Assembly (NCBI RefSeq): GCF_904846695.1
Contig: NZ_CAJHBR010000002.1
Coordinates: 233,424-297,423 of the forward strand
DNA: 64,000 nucleotides
Origin: Psychrobacter urativorans
Lineage (GTDB): Bacteria; Pseudomonadota; Gammaproteobacteria; Pseudomonadales; Moraxellaceae
Reading direction: 5' to 3'
Position 1 is the first letter of the stretch; every line of letters begins with the position of its first letter. Below are positions 17,290 to 26,350 of the stretch, piece by piece. Under the pieces are notes generated by a model that saw only the letters and a program-made list of their open reading frames with translations, did no database searches and was not told the DNA's origin. A program made the position numbers and the translations under genes.

Positions 17290-18462
17290 TTATTTATTAC
17301 AACTTTCTTGCAATCCATTATTACAGGCTTTGCTATACCACTCTTTGGCGATAATTTTGTCTTGATTTATCCCATAGCCATAATCATACATTCTTCCAAG
17401 ATTATACTGTGCTTCAGGCAGTCCTTGACTAGCCGCTTTTTGAAACCATTCAACGGCTACGGCATCATTTTCAAGTACTCCGTCCCCATAGTCATATAGT
17501 CTTCCCAGATTATTTTGAGCATTGACAAAGCCTTGTTCAGCCGCCTTTTGATACCACTGAATAGCCTTGGAATAGTCTTTATCAACACCAAGGCCTTTTT
17601 CATATATTACTGCAAGATTATATTGCGCCTCCATCCTTCCTTGAACTGCTGCTTTTTCGAACCATCTTACGGCTTGTGATTCATCTAGTTCAACCCCTTG
17701 ACCAGTGACATACATAATTCCAAGATTGTATTGTGCTTCAGCATTATTTTGTTCAGCTGCTTTTTGATACCACCGAATAGCCTTAACGAGATCTCGATTT
17801 ACACCATAACCATTATGATATATTTCTCCAAGGTTATTCTGTGCCTCAGAACGACCTTGTTCAGCTAAAGGTTCGAATAGCTCAATCGCCTTACTATAGC
17901 TTCGATGATTTTCATCACTATCTCTATATAGAACCCCAAGGTTATATTGACCGTCCATATTTCCTTGCTCAGCGGATTTTTGCAACCATTCAATAGCGTG
18001 ATCATAATTCTGATCTACGCCTTGACCCTCGAAATACAGTAAACCAAGATTGTTTTGTGCATTGGCGTTGCCTTGATTAGCCGCTTTGGTGTACCACTCA
18101 ACAGCCTGAGTATAATCTTGGTCTACTCCTTTTCCTTCATCGTACATTCTGCCCAAGTTATTTTGTGCATCTGAGTCACCTTGGCCAGCTGCTTTTGTAT
18201 ATAGCTCGATTGCCTTAGCGTAGTTTTGCGCTACTCCTTGGCCATTCTCGTAAGCAACCCCTAAATCGAATTGTGCTGTAGTATCGCCTTGTTCGGCCAA
18301 TCTCTGTAACGCTATAACGTCACTATGCTTTTCATTTAATATCTGTGCGTAAGACGGTTGTTGATGCTGGTCATTTTTGGTTTTCTGACAGCTGGCTATC
18401 GAAATAGATGCCAAAGAAAAACAAACAACAGTAACCGCTAATTTGATTTTATATAAGGTCAT
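17290..18462 (-). CDS. Sel1-repeat lipoprotein
   Basis: 390 residues with a lipoprotein signal ending in SIASC (Cys25), then nine consecutive Sel1-like repeats of about 36 residues (pattern AQxNLGxxYxxGxGVxxDxxxAxxWYxKAAxQG) covering residues 60-385. Sel1 repeats are TPR-like helical pairs that bind proteins. Bacterial members act as envelope adaptors, and some are immunity or signalling scaffolds. Repeat 4 is degenerate (YRDSDENHRSYSKA). There is no enzyme domain. It sits just downstream of the SWIM gene of the five-gene operon and may be cotranscribed; the gap is 51 bp. Function is not known. Confidence 0.85.
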   Translation of the reverse strand: MTLYKIKLAVTVVCFSLASISIASCQKTKNDQHQQPSYAQILNEKHSDVIALQRLAEQGDTTAQFDLGVAYENGQGVAQNYAKAIELYTKAAGQGDSDAQNNLGRMYDEGKGVDQDYTQAVEWYTKAANQGNANAQNNLGLLYFEGQGVDQNYDHAIEWLQKSAEQGNMDGQYNLGVLYRDSDENHRSYSKAIELFEPLAEQGRSEAQNNLGEIYHNGYGVNRDLVKAIRWYQKAAEQNNAEAQYNLGIMYVTGQGVELDESQAVRWFEKAAVQGRMEAQYNLAVIYEKGLGVDKDYSKAIQWYQKAAEQGFVNAQNNLGRLYDYGDGVLENDAVAVEWFQKAASQGLPEAQYNLGRMYDYGYGINQDKIIAKEWYSKACNNGLQESCNK

Positions 18463-18513
18463 ATATTTCGTTCACTAATTGAAGATTATGGGTTCAAAGC
18501 TTAATGAAATCTA

Positions 18514-20880
18514 TCAGCTAAAACTTAGCGGCAGCTCTGCTTCTAATAACAGCAATATTTTGCACAGATAAGTCAGTTGCAAGATGTCATTTGCCTCTAC
18601 TCTACGTTTATAAAAACATTCAATATTAGCAGCTAGTAGGCTCAGTCCTGCATCTTGCGCTAATCTATGCTGCTGGCGAAGCTGCTTGATTTGCATTTCG
18701 GTAGGCTGCAATCGTCCACTTGCTGACAAGCTGTCTAATACGCTTAGAATTGGCTCACAAATAAGCTGACTCAAGGTCAAAACCTTAGTACTCTCAACTT
18801 CCACTAAGCGTCTTTTCTTACTCATAAGCTTGCTGATTTGCCCAGTTAGCAACGCTTTCAAAGTATTTTTCTTGGTAGGGACTCGACTATAGTCTAAATG
18901 AAACAAATGGTCTGAGAGGATCAAAGAGATTGGAGTGAGTTCAATGGTATTTTCAATCATACTGACTTGAGCGACGATCATTTGAATCAGATAGCTATCG
19001 ATGCGCTCAAGCTTATCAACAGTATCGATACTCTGCTGCTCATTAGCGTTCCAATTAACTCGTAGGCGAACTTGGTTATTATTTTGATCGGCTAACGGCC
19101 ACCAAACGCATTGTTCAATTTCATCAACTTGCAAACTGCCTATCTTAGCGGGATTTAACACTACGATCTCATTGACGGTGCCATTATCCATCAATTGTTG
19201 TAGCCAGCGTTGTTGTAGATGCTGCCAATCGTCAACGGCCAATTTTTTTACGCTATTAAGATAGCCGGCAAAATCATCATTTAACGAAGAGTGGTCTCGC
19301 ACTTTGCTCCCGGTGACTGCAAGCCCACCATGGTCATTGAATCTGGGGTTAGCTAAGGTGCTGAACTGGTTCATCAGGTTTTGAGCCGTGCTAAGCCAAA
19401 CGGCGTTATACCAAGCTGTTTGTTTGTTAAAATTTAAATCCTGTGCTTGCGCTCGAGCTTGGGTAAACTCGATAATCTGGTCTTCATTGGGCTCATAAAA
19501 ATACAAGGTTAAACCGCGTGCTTTAGCTTGACTCAACCACCAGCGTGCGCCTAACGGCAGCAAACTCAAATCAGCTCGGTTGTCATCGGTGTCATAAGTA
19601 TGACGTAATTTACCTCGTAACTTTGGTAGCTGTGTCGCATCGCTATGCTGCAATTGGTACAAATAAGCACTCAGCTCTGCCAGACTAACCAATAGCTGAC
19701 GCTCGTCAATATGATTATCACCTTTGATAAAGTCATGCATCTGACCACTCAGCTGGCGTAGCTGCATAGCCAGACGTGGTAGGTGCTGACTACGAGCCAG
19801 TGTATTAGCAAGATGCATGCGATTAGCGGAAAAATGCTCTAGTTGCGACAAGCCTTGATACAATATTTGCTCGACGTCAAAAGCAATATCATCTAACACT
19901 ATCTTCGTTAGCGCTGACAAGGTATCTAAACTCACACTAGCTGTACTGCTGGTGTTGGATAATTGTTCAGCTAACCACTGACGTATCTTGGCTATGCCCT
20001 CTTCTGAGCCATATAGCCTTTGTACAGCTATCAGTGCCAGCCAATGATAACTGTCTACATCACGCTCAATTTTGGATAGCATCCCTGCGAATCCAGCGCC
20101 CAAGATATAGCGTATTTCTTCATTTTGATGGGGCAAATGGATACGTAGACTTTGGGTCTCATCAATCACATTGGCTTGCAACTTGTCACTATTATTAGCA
20201 GAATCGCTAGAGTCAACTTTATCAAAGTTCTCTAAATAATGAGCAGCCATTAGCATGGCTTTAAGACGTTTGGCTTTGGGAATAGTTTTGGCAAATTTCT
20301 GTAGGTCGTCTAGACTAAAAGTAAGCACTTCAGCGACTGCTGTTTTCACGGTAGCGTTGGTAGTATTGGTAGCGTTGGTAGCGTTGGTAGCGTTGGTAGT
20401 ATTGGTAGCGTTGGTAGTATTGGTAGCGTTGCTAGTATTGGTAGTATTTTTAGAACTATTAGCTTTGTTTAAACTGTCATCATTGACCTTGGGGACTTTA
20501 TTCTCACTATCGATTTTCTGTTTAACCGTCTTGTTAGATTCGATGCTACTGGTTGCTTGGTGACTCTCTATGTCAGTGTCCTGTCCTTTAGCAGATTCGG
20601 CTAACGATTGCAGATACAATACTGACGCCAGAATATGTTTGCAGGCGCTGACTGATGAGCAATTACAACTGGCATTCGTCAAACCACTGCTCGGCAAGAT
20701 AACCGTTTGCCCATCACTGTCTAGAATGATTTGCTCGGCACTGTTGATAGAATCATCACCTGCAATCAGCTCAATTTTATTAGCTGCCACGTCTTTTTGG
20801 GCACGGCGTAATAACCCAGCATTGGCGTAGGTGGTTAAGGCGCTGTCATCATAGGCGAGATAAATACTGGCAACGCTCAT
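18514..20880 (-). CDS. SWIM zinc-finger protein (YehQ-like)
   Basis: 788 residues. A SWIM zinc finger (CxC...CxH) lies near residues 77-88 in SCNCSSVSACKH. SWIM fingers bind nucleic acids or proteins. The region 140-175 is an Asn/Thr/Ala repeat linker. The rest (about 190-788) is helical with no motif known to me. It matches the place and layout of E. coli YehQ, last of the set. The start codon ATG at 20880 overlaps the VWA stop (TGATG), and GAGGTGA lies 7 bp upstream. A TTG just before it is less likely. Translation is coupled to the VWA gene, so the proteins probably act together. Confidence 0.78.
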   Translation of the reverse strand: MSVASIYLAYDDSALTTYANAGLLRRAQKDVAANKIELIAGDDSINSAEQIILDSDGQTVILPSSGLTNASCNCSSVSACKHILASVLYLQSLAESAKGQDTDIESHQATSSIESNKTVKQKIDSENKVPKVNDDSLNKANSSKNTTNTSNATNTTNATNTTNATNATNATNTTNATVKTAVAEVLTFSLDDLQKFAKTIPKAKRLKAMLMAAHYLENFDKVDSSDSANNSDKLQANVIDETQSLRIHLPHQNEEIRYILGAGFAGMLSKIERDVDSYHWLALIAVQRLYGSEEGIAKIRQWLAEQLSNTSSTASVSLDTLSALTKIVLDDIAFDVEQILYQGLSQLEHFSANRMHLANTLARSQHLPRLAMQLRQLSGQMHDFIKGDNHIDERQLLVSLAELSAYLYQLQHSDATQLPKLRGKLRHTYDTDDNRADLSLLPLGARWWLSQAKARGLTLYFYEPNEDQIIEFTQARAQAQDLNFNKQTAWYNAVWLSTAQNLMNQFSTLANPRFNDHGGLAVTGSKVRDHSSLNDDFAGYLNSVKKLAVDDWQHLQQRWLQQLMDNGTVNEIVVLNPAKIGSLQVDEIEQCVWWPLADQNNNQVRLRVNWNANEQQSIDTVDKLERIDSYLIQMIVAQVSMIENTIELTPISLILSDHLFHLDYSRVPTKKNTLKALLTGQISKLMSKKRRLVEVESTKVLTLSQLICEPILSVLDSLSASGRLQPTEMQIKQLRQQHRLAQDAGLSLLAANIECFYKRRVEANDILQLTYLCKILLLLEAELPLSFS
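20351..20449. repeat. 9-bp tandem repeat inside the SWIM gene (11 units)
   Basis: Eleven in-frame copies of a 9-bp unit (GTAGCGTTG / GTAGTATTG on the plus strand) encode an Asn-Ala-Thr / Asn-Thr-Thr linker. Copy-number change would lengthen or shorten the linker without shifting frame. Confidence 0.9.
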
Positions 20881-22151
20881 CAATTTATCACCTCAGCTAT
20901 CCATTCAGCAAAATGTTCAGGCGTAAGCGCTGCGATTTGCATGCCTTGCTCAGAGAGTTTCTGTGCCATTTGAATATCATAGACACTATTAGCGCTTTCA
21001 TCTAAAGCGCCAAGACCAATCAGCTTTACTTTTTGCCCATGCATTCTAGCCACTGAGCTCAGCAAATGCGGTACAGAGCCGCCTTCTTCAAAGTCACTAA
21101 TCAAGGCAAAGATCGTACGAGTAGGTTCTGTTATTAAAGTTTCGGCATATTGCACCGCTTTGGCAATGTTAGTGCCACCGCCTAATTGTACCGTCAATAA
21201 CACCTCTACCGAATCATGTGCCATATACGATAAATCAACCACATTAGTATCGAACACCAATAGTTTGACTGTTACTGCTGGCAAACTCGTCAAAATACTG
21301 GCACAAATAGCGCTGTACATCACCGAGCTGAGCATAGACGCACTCTGGTCAACACACAGTACGACCGTCCAAGGCAAATGCCGCTGCACCCGCGCATTAA
21401 ATACAGGTTCGCGGATAATAATTTTATTCAGGTCTTGGTTATAGTGTTTAAGATTAGTGGCTATAGTGCGTCGCCAGTCGAAGTTCTGGCTATTGGCGAT
21501 AAAGGAGCGGCGAAATCGATTGCGTCTACCCTGAATAGCATTGACAAAATCAGGTCTGAGCTTAGCGACGATATCATCTACTACTCTTTGAATAATACGG
21601 CGAACATTGTCTCTAGTATCTTCACTCAAACGACCCCGCAAACTAAGCAAAGTTTTGGCGAGTTGCGGCGTGGGCTCTAACTGCTCCAACACTTGATCGT
21701 TTTTAAGTAAACTGGTTAATTGATAGCGTTCAAATGCATGGTTTTGTACCCGCTCAAAAGTGCTCTTTGGAAACAAATCTTGTGCTTGATTGAGCCAATT
21801 AATCGCGGTTAATTGCGAATCGTCGAGCGAACCGCCTTGTCCACTAAGGCGGCTACCCGTTTGACCACGCCGCTTACCCAACATATCGCCGCGATTGTCA
21901 TATTCTCGATTGTATAAATAATCGAGACTGCGCTCCAAACGCATTTGCTCGTTATTTAACGCCACATCCGACAAGGCTTTATCACTATAACGCCCTAAAA
22001 TAAGACGCCAACGTGCGAGTCTATCGCTGTTACTGTTACTATCGTCGGTAATGTCGGTTGCAGCAGTAGACTTAGCGTTTTGTGCGTTATTACCTGATGG
22101 CGTTGGCAAATCAGCAGATAAGTCAGTGGGTAAGTTAAAATCATTCATCAT
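20880..22151 (-). CDS. VWA domain protein (YehP-like)
   Basis: 423 residues. The C-terminal von Willebrand A domain (about 258-420) has a complete MIDAS: DQSAS near residue 267 (DxSxS), the Thr of GGGTNIAKA near 326, and SDFEEGG near 353. The N-terminal 250 residues are charged and helical, including an RGQTGSRLSGQGG stretch. VWA proteins of MoxR operons act as metal-dependent partners of the MoxR ATPase, presenting substrates for remodelling. The ATG overlaps the DUF5682 stop by 4 bp with GGAG 5 bp upstream, and its own stop overlaps the SWIM start. It corresponds to E. coli YehP. Confidence 0.85.
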   Translation of the reverse strand: MMNDFNLPTDLSADLPTPSGNNAQNAKSTAATDITDDSNSNSDRLARWRLILGRYSDKALSDVALNNEQMRLERSLDYLYNREYDNRGDMLGKRRGQTGSRLSGQGGSLDDSQLTAINWLNQAQDLFPKSTFERVQNHAFERYQLTSLLKNDQVLEQLEPTPQLAKTLLSLRGRLSEDTRDNVRRIIQRVVDDIVAKLRPDFVNAIQGRRNRFRRSFIANSQNFDWRRTIATNLKHYNQDLNKIIIREPVFNARVQRHLPWTVVLCVDQSASMLSSVMYSAICASILTSLPAVTVKLLVFDTNVVDLSYMAHDSVEVLLTVQLGGGTNIAKAVQYAETLITEPTRTIFALISDFEEGGSVPHLLSSVARMHGQKVKLIGLGALDESANSVYDIQMAQKLSEQGMQIAALTPEHFAEWIAEVIN

Positions 22152-25039
22152 TGGCCACTCCAGCCTATCAGTCCACGTTCAGTCAATAGTTGCTGCAACT
22201 GCTGGTTCAGTGCCAGACCCTTTAGCATGTCGCTTTCACTAATCTGACCTTGAAACTGTGTCACCTCAGTGCTGGAAACCCCATGTAAGGTAGCGACTTG
22301 CTGCGCCAGCTCATTGGTCTGCATAGGCTTGAGTGCCGTAAACGCCAAGCGCAAATCTGGTAGCAGCGCAATAAAAGTTGCCTTATCCCACTGCGAAACC
22401 AGACGATCCAGCATTTGCGTCATCGCTTGGTGATGCAAAAACAGAGTTGGTACGGCTTCCATCATTCCTGATAAATAAGCCACTGCTTGCTCGGCATGAG
22501 CACCAACGCCAAAATGCAGCTGCAATTGATCGGAGAGCTGACTCTCATTACTGATATTATCGATAAATGATAGGGCATGCACGGCTCCGAGCAATAAATC
22601 AATATCCTGCCAGTCGGGCAATAATCTGTTCAAGGTTATATGATATTGGCTGAGCAGATCGCTATCATTTTGAAAGTCTTGAACAGCATCGAAACTTATA
22701 TTGTCAGTTGGAACTATATTGTTAGTTGGCTGAAGATGAGCAGCGATAGCAACCCTGTTTGTAGTAGCACGCAAGATAGGATTTATTTGTTTTAATAAAT
22801 TTCGCAAACTCAAGATCTGAGTTAAAATCTCTCGGACTTGATCGTCATTGGGCGTTTGTAGTTGCGACAATAAAAAAAGACTAGTTACTGGAATTTGAGC
22901 AATAAGATCGATTAACTGTTGATCGTCTTGTAGTTGTAAAAAGCGTTTACCCGTCCACAAATACATTAGATGTTGGCCACAAGCCAGCACCGAAGCCAAA
23001 TCTGGATCATGCGGCAAAATATCTTTTACTTCTTTCAATAAATTATCAATTTGTTCTGTCAAACCCATCATCGATGCTTGAATCAATAGGCCAATAAGTT
23101 GAGCTGAGGACTGACTTTGAGCTTGCTCATCGAACTGTTCACGCTGTTTTAATAAGCGCTGGATAGCCAACTGATAAATATCCGAGCCTTCTTCGGACAG
23201 CTCTATCAAACGCGCTTCTATTTGCGGTGTCCAAGCGTAAGTCCACTCTTCAAACAGCAAGTGCAGTTGCCCACCGTGTAAGAAATCAGGACCGCTCAAA
23301 CGTCTAGCGAATCCGACGTCCAAAAACGCTAGCAGGTGCAGCAAGCAACTACGCTGACGATGGTTAGCATCTCGTAAAACGTCGAGCTTGGCGGTTTTGC
23401 TTAAGGTATCATCGAGCTTAAAACGATTTGATTTGATTAAATCATAGACTTGCGCTAATAACGGCGGTGTACTTCCAGTACTAATCACTTGTCCGAGTTG
23501 CGAACCACCTAGCTGTTGCTGCAGCAATCGGTGGAAGCTTTGCGTGCCGTTGTCATTACTACCCTTCAAAAAACTACTATAGCAAGCGTCCATTAAATCG
23601 AAGCGCCCAGTCAAACGATGTCCCCGTAACTCAGCCAAACGGATGGCTTGCTCGCTGGCGGTTTTGACGGTAATAAAATTGCTGAGACTAATTTTCTCAC
23701 TACGCAATTGCTGAGAAAAATCGCTGAGGAAATCAATGACTAGGCGGTGACGGGCTTGGCTTTCACTTTGTTTATTTTCCTCGCGGTAACTAAGTTCAGG
23801 GCTGTTACTAGGCTCAGGGCTGTTACTAGGCTCAGGGCTGTTACTAGGCTCAGGGCTGTTACTAGGCTCAGGGCTGTTATCGAATGCCAGTCTTTGTTGC
23901 CAACACTTTTGATAAAAAGCTGGCGATGGCATACCTGATGCATAGCCATTTAACGCATCCAACCTATCAAAACTATAGCGAATCAACCATGACTCATCAG
24001 GGGTAGTATTGATGGCGGAAGCAGGAAAATTAATTTCGGTGTTGACCTTATTTTTGACCGTTTTTACAGCTTGTTTATTCGGTTGTTCGATCAGCTGTTG
24101 ATATAATAATTCAATTAAAGCTAAGGTATGAAAACCGCCAGTCACCACCACTATTTCAGGTTTTTTCGCTATAGAGTTGGTTTTAGAGTTAGTTTTAGAG
24201 TTGGTTTTAGAGTTAGAGCCTTCAGCACGATGAAAGTGATAGCGAGCCACAATACATTTGACCATGTGCTGTTCACGTACTAATGCGCTTTCTGACTCTA
24301 GCACATCCTGCTCATAATCCAAACGTGACATGGCGCACCAGATTAACACTTTATAAAAGAATGTCTGCCACGCTCGTAATTCAAGCGTGGTATCTAGCTC
24401 AAACAGATGTTCCCAGACTTCATCATGGTCTCGGCAATGCAACTTATCTGCCAGTGCTTTTATGTACTGACTGTGCGCAAGATAGCGCTCTTGCTGTAAA
24501 CTCTGTGTCTGCCATGTTTGCTCGGAATTTACTCGTTCACGATGCTCAACTTGGTGTGACCATGGCAAATCAATACATTCAATATGTGGCGGTTTAGCTA
24601 AAGAGTTGGTACTTTTAAAACGCAGCGCTACCCATTCAGGTGAATAGTCACAAAAAGGAAAATAGGCAGAATAAATTCGCTTGCGCCCCTTTTTCTGCTT
24701 ACTGTCTTTATCGTCCTCAGAACTGATGTCATTGCTGGTTTTGGACCCTTGCTCACTATCGTTGACAATAGTACTCGCTTGCGTTTGGCAAAGAACAGCT
24801 AAAGGCGGCCTGTTATCGGGGTGTTGTAGATCGAGCAATAAATCATTAAAGCTAGCCGGCGCTTCGATAAGAATATCAGCAGGTTGTAGCTGGCTAAGTG
24901 CCTGTCCGGTAGCAAAAGCGCAGGCGGGACTGTGATGACGCACGGGCAATAAAGTAATGCCCAACTCATTGAGCGCTTTTAGCTGAGCTAGAGCAGTAAT
25001 AAGACGTGCTGGTAACCGATTTTCCATAATTAAAAACAC
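22148..25039 (-). CDS. DUF5682 family protein (YehM-like)
   Basis: 963 residues. The N-terminus has the family hallmark VRHHSPACAFA (about 28-38) and DILIEAP (about 55), then AVLCQT and YFPFCDYSPEW. VVVTGGFH near 300 is a second conserved core element. These sit in a Rossmann-like fold that is predicted but has no proven activity. The C-terminal 500 residues are helical. Two low-complexity insertions, (NSKT)n near 280 and (NSPEPS)n near 395, come from in-frame tandem repeats. The first start is GTG at 25039; ATG at 25027 is equally possible, and neither has ideal ribosome-site spacing. It ends in ATGA overlap with the VWA gene. E. coli YehM holds the same operon position. Confidence 0.78.
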   Translation of the reverse strand: MFLIMENRLPARLITALAQLKALNELGITLLPVRHHSPACAFATGQALSQLQPADILIEAPASFNDLLLDLQHPDNRPPLAVLCQTQASTIVNDSEQGSKTSNDISSEDDKDSKQKKGRKRIYSAYFPFCDYSPEWVALRFKSTNSLAKPPHIECIDLPWSHQVEHRERVNSEQTWQTQSLQQERYLAHSQYIKALADKLHCRDHDEVWEHLFELDTTLELRAWQTFFYKVLIWCAMSRLDYEQDVLESESALVREQHMVKCIVARYHFHRAEGSNSKTNSKTNSKTNSIAKKPEIVVVTGGFHTLALIELLYQQLIEQPNKQAVKTVKNKVNTEINFPASAINTTPDESWLIRYSFDRLDALNGYASGMPSPAFYQKCWQQRLAFDNSPEPSNSPEPSNSPEPSNSPEPSNSPELSYREENKQSESQARHRLVIDFLSDFSQQLRSEKISLSNFITVKTASEQAIRLAELRGHRLTGRFDLMDACYSSFLKGSNDNGTQSFHRLLQQQLGGSQLGQVISTGSTPPLLAQVYDLIKSNRFKLDDTLSKTAKLDVLRDANHRQRSCLLHLLAFLDVGFARRLSGPDFLHGGQLHLLFEEWTYAWTPQIEARLIELSEEGSDIYQLAIQRLLKQREQFDEQAQSQSSAQLIGLLIQASMMGLTEQIDNLLKEVKDILPHDPDLASVLACGQHLMYLWTGKRFLQLQDDQQLIDLIAQIPVTSLFLLSQLQTPNDDQVREILTQILSLRNLLKQINPILRATTNRVAIAAHLQPTNNIVPTDNISFDAVQDFQNDSDLLSQYHITLNRLLPDWQDIDLLLGAVHALSFIDNISNESQLSDQLQLHFGVGAHAEQAVAYLSGMMEAVPTLFLHHQAMTQMLDRLVSQWDKATFIALLPDLRLAFTALKPMQTNELAQQVATLHGVSSTEVTQFQGQISESDMLKGLALNQQLQQLLTERGLIGWSGQ
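23799..23870. repeat. 18-bp tandem repeat inside the DUF5682 gene
   Basis: Four perfect copies of an 18-bp unit (GGGCTGTTACTAGGCTCA) with partial copies on both sides. They encode Asn-Ser-Pro-Glu-Pro-Ser five times in all (last unit ELS). In frame and probably length-variable. Confidence 0.9.
24176..24211. repeat. 12-bp tandem repeat inside the DUF5682 gene
   Basis: Three copies of a 12-bp unit (GTTGGTTTTAGA and a one-base variant) plus a partial copy encode an Asn-Ser-Lys-Thr linker. Confidence 0.85.
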
Positions 25040-25108
25040 GCCTTGTTGTAAAGTTGGATTTTAATTAACAAGATTGATTAAATTATTTTCAACACCGCTT
25101 GTTAACCA

Positions 25109-26284
25109 TTACTGCCAAAAGCGTTTACCTTCTTCATAAAAGGCTTTCCATGTTTTATCTTTTTTTGCGCGCTCTTTTGCGACGTTGTCCATATAAAAAC
25201 GAATGCGCTTGATATCATCGGGATTATCCTTGAGCACGACACCGATAATCTGCTTGGCGACCGCATTCGCTGACAATGATTTGTCGCCCAAATAATAACC
25301 TTCTAACGCCGAAGCATAGGCCACATTGAACGCTTCTGCTGATGACATGACCGCATCAGGGGTTTTGATATTAGTACCTGATTGGGTTTGACCTTGACGC
25401 AGCTCTTGAAAGACCGTGACCAATAGATCAACGACATCCTCATTGATCGTAATCTCACTGCTGATACCAGCGCCAAGATCGCCAAGCTCAGTGCGTAACT
25501 GTTTGAGTATTAACGACTTCTCAAAGGCAGGATCACTAATAGGATGTACTGTCTCAAAGTTAAAGCGACGTTTTAATGCTGATGACATTTCGTGCACGCC
25601 TTTATCTCGTAAGTTGGCGGTGGCAATAATATTAAAGCCTGCCTGCGCAAATAATCGACCCGCATCACCAAATTCAGGAATCATCATGGTTTTCTCAGAC
25701 ATCATCGATACGAGTACATCCTGAATCTCTGGCGGACAGCGAGTAATCTCCTCAAGCCTGACTATCTTGCCCTGCTCCATAGCTTGATAGAGCGGTGATG
25801 GCACTAGTGATTTAGTATTAGCACCTTCTGCGAGTAATAGTGCATAATTCCAAGAGTACTTCAGATGATCCTCAGTAGTGCCCGCCGACCCTTGCACCAT
25901 AAGACCAGAATCACCTGATATCGCCGCGCTCAATAGCTCAGATAGCATGGATTTGGCGGTACCTGGCTCCCCTACTAGCATTAATCCTTGCTTACCTAAT
26001 AAAGTCACAATGCAGCGATCGGCTAAAGCATCGTCCCCATAAAACTTACGGCTAATATCCAAAGCATCGTCACCTAAGATAAATTTACGTACCGCTTTTG
26101 GGGAGCGTATCCAACCTATGGGTTTAAGGTTATTTTCAGCGGCATCATACTGAATCAATCGTGCCAACTCGTCAGCATAACGGTGTTCAGCGGATTGTTT
26201 GAGAATATTCTTACCCTGGTTACTGTTGTTCTCAGTATTATTCTCAGTATTATTCTCAGTATTGCTGTCAGTAGCAGTGCTCAT
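25109..26284 (-). CDS. MoxR-family AAA+ ATPase (YehL-like)
   Basis: 391 residues. Walker A GEPGTAKS (about 104-111), Walker B region VRLEEITRCPPEIQD (about 174-188), sensor 1 FNIIATANLRDKG (about 220-232), and Arg-rich ALKRRFNFE (about 240). This places it in the MoxR branch (RavA/MoxR), which remodels or activates partner complexes with a VWA protein. The N-terminal 25 residues are (ENNT)n from a 12-bp repeat. AAGGA lies before the ATG. It sits 70 bp upstream of the DUF5682 gene and 66 bp after the DUF4132 gene, second in the operon. Equivalent to E. coli YehL. Confidence 0.88.
   Translation of the reverse strand: MSTATDSNTENNTENNTENNSNQGKNILKQSAEHRYADELARLIQYDAAENNLKPIGWIRSPKAVRKFILGDDALDISRKFYGDDALADRCIVTLLGKQGLMLVGEPGTAKSMLSELLSAAISGDSGLMVQGSAGTTEDHLKYSWNYALLLAEGANTKSLVPSPLYQAMEQGKIVRLEEITRCPPEIQDVLVSMMSEKTMMIPEFGDAGRLFAQAGFNIIATANLRDKGVHEMSSALKRRFNFETVHPISDPAFEKSLILKQLRTELGDLGAGISSEITINEDVVDLLVTVFQELRQGQTQSGTNIKTPDAVMSSAEAFNVAYASALEGYYLGDKSLSANAVAKQIIGVVLKDNPDDIKRIRFYMDNVAKERAKKDKTWKAFYEEGKRFWQ
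26226..26261. repeat. 12-bp tandem repeat at the start of the MoxR gene
   Basis: Three copies of a 12-bp unit (TTATTCTCAGTA, first copy one base different) encode Glu-Asn-Asn-Thr repeats at the N-terminus. Confidence 0.88.
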
Positions 26285-26350
26285 TGTTTATCCTTAATCA
26301 AAAAGCGGTCGTCTATTATTTATAACAAGAACTAGTCATTTCATCCAATG

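Noticed and set aside
20255..20830. Plus-strand frames rich in Val/Leu/Ala within the SWIM gene
   Set aside because: Antisense of the 9-bp repeat; the valine-leucine run is a product of the repeat.
23799..24211. Short repeats resembling a CRISPR array
   Set aside because: No unique spacers, units of 12-18 bp, and in-frame coding for a linker.
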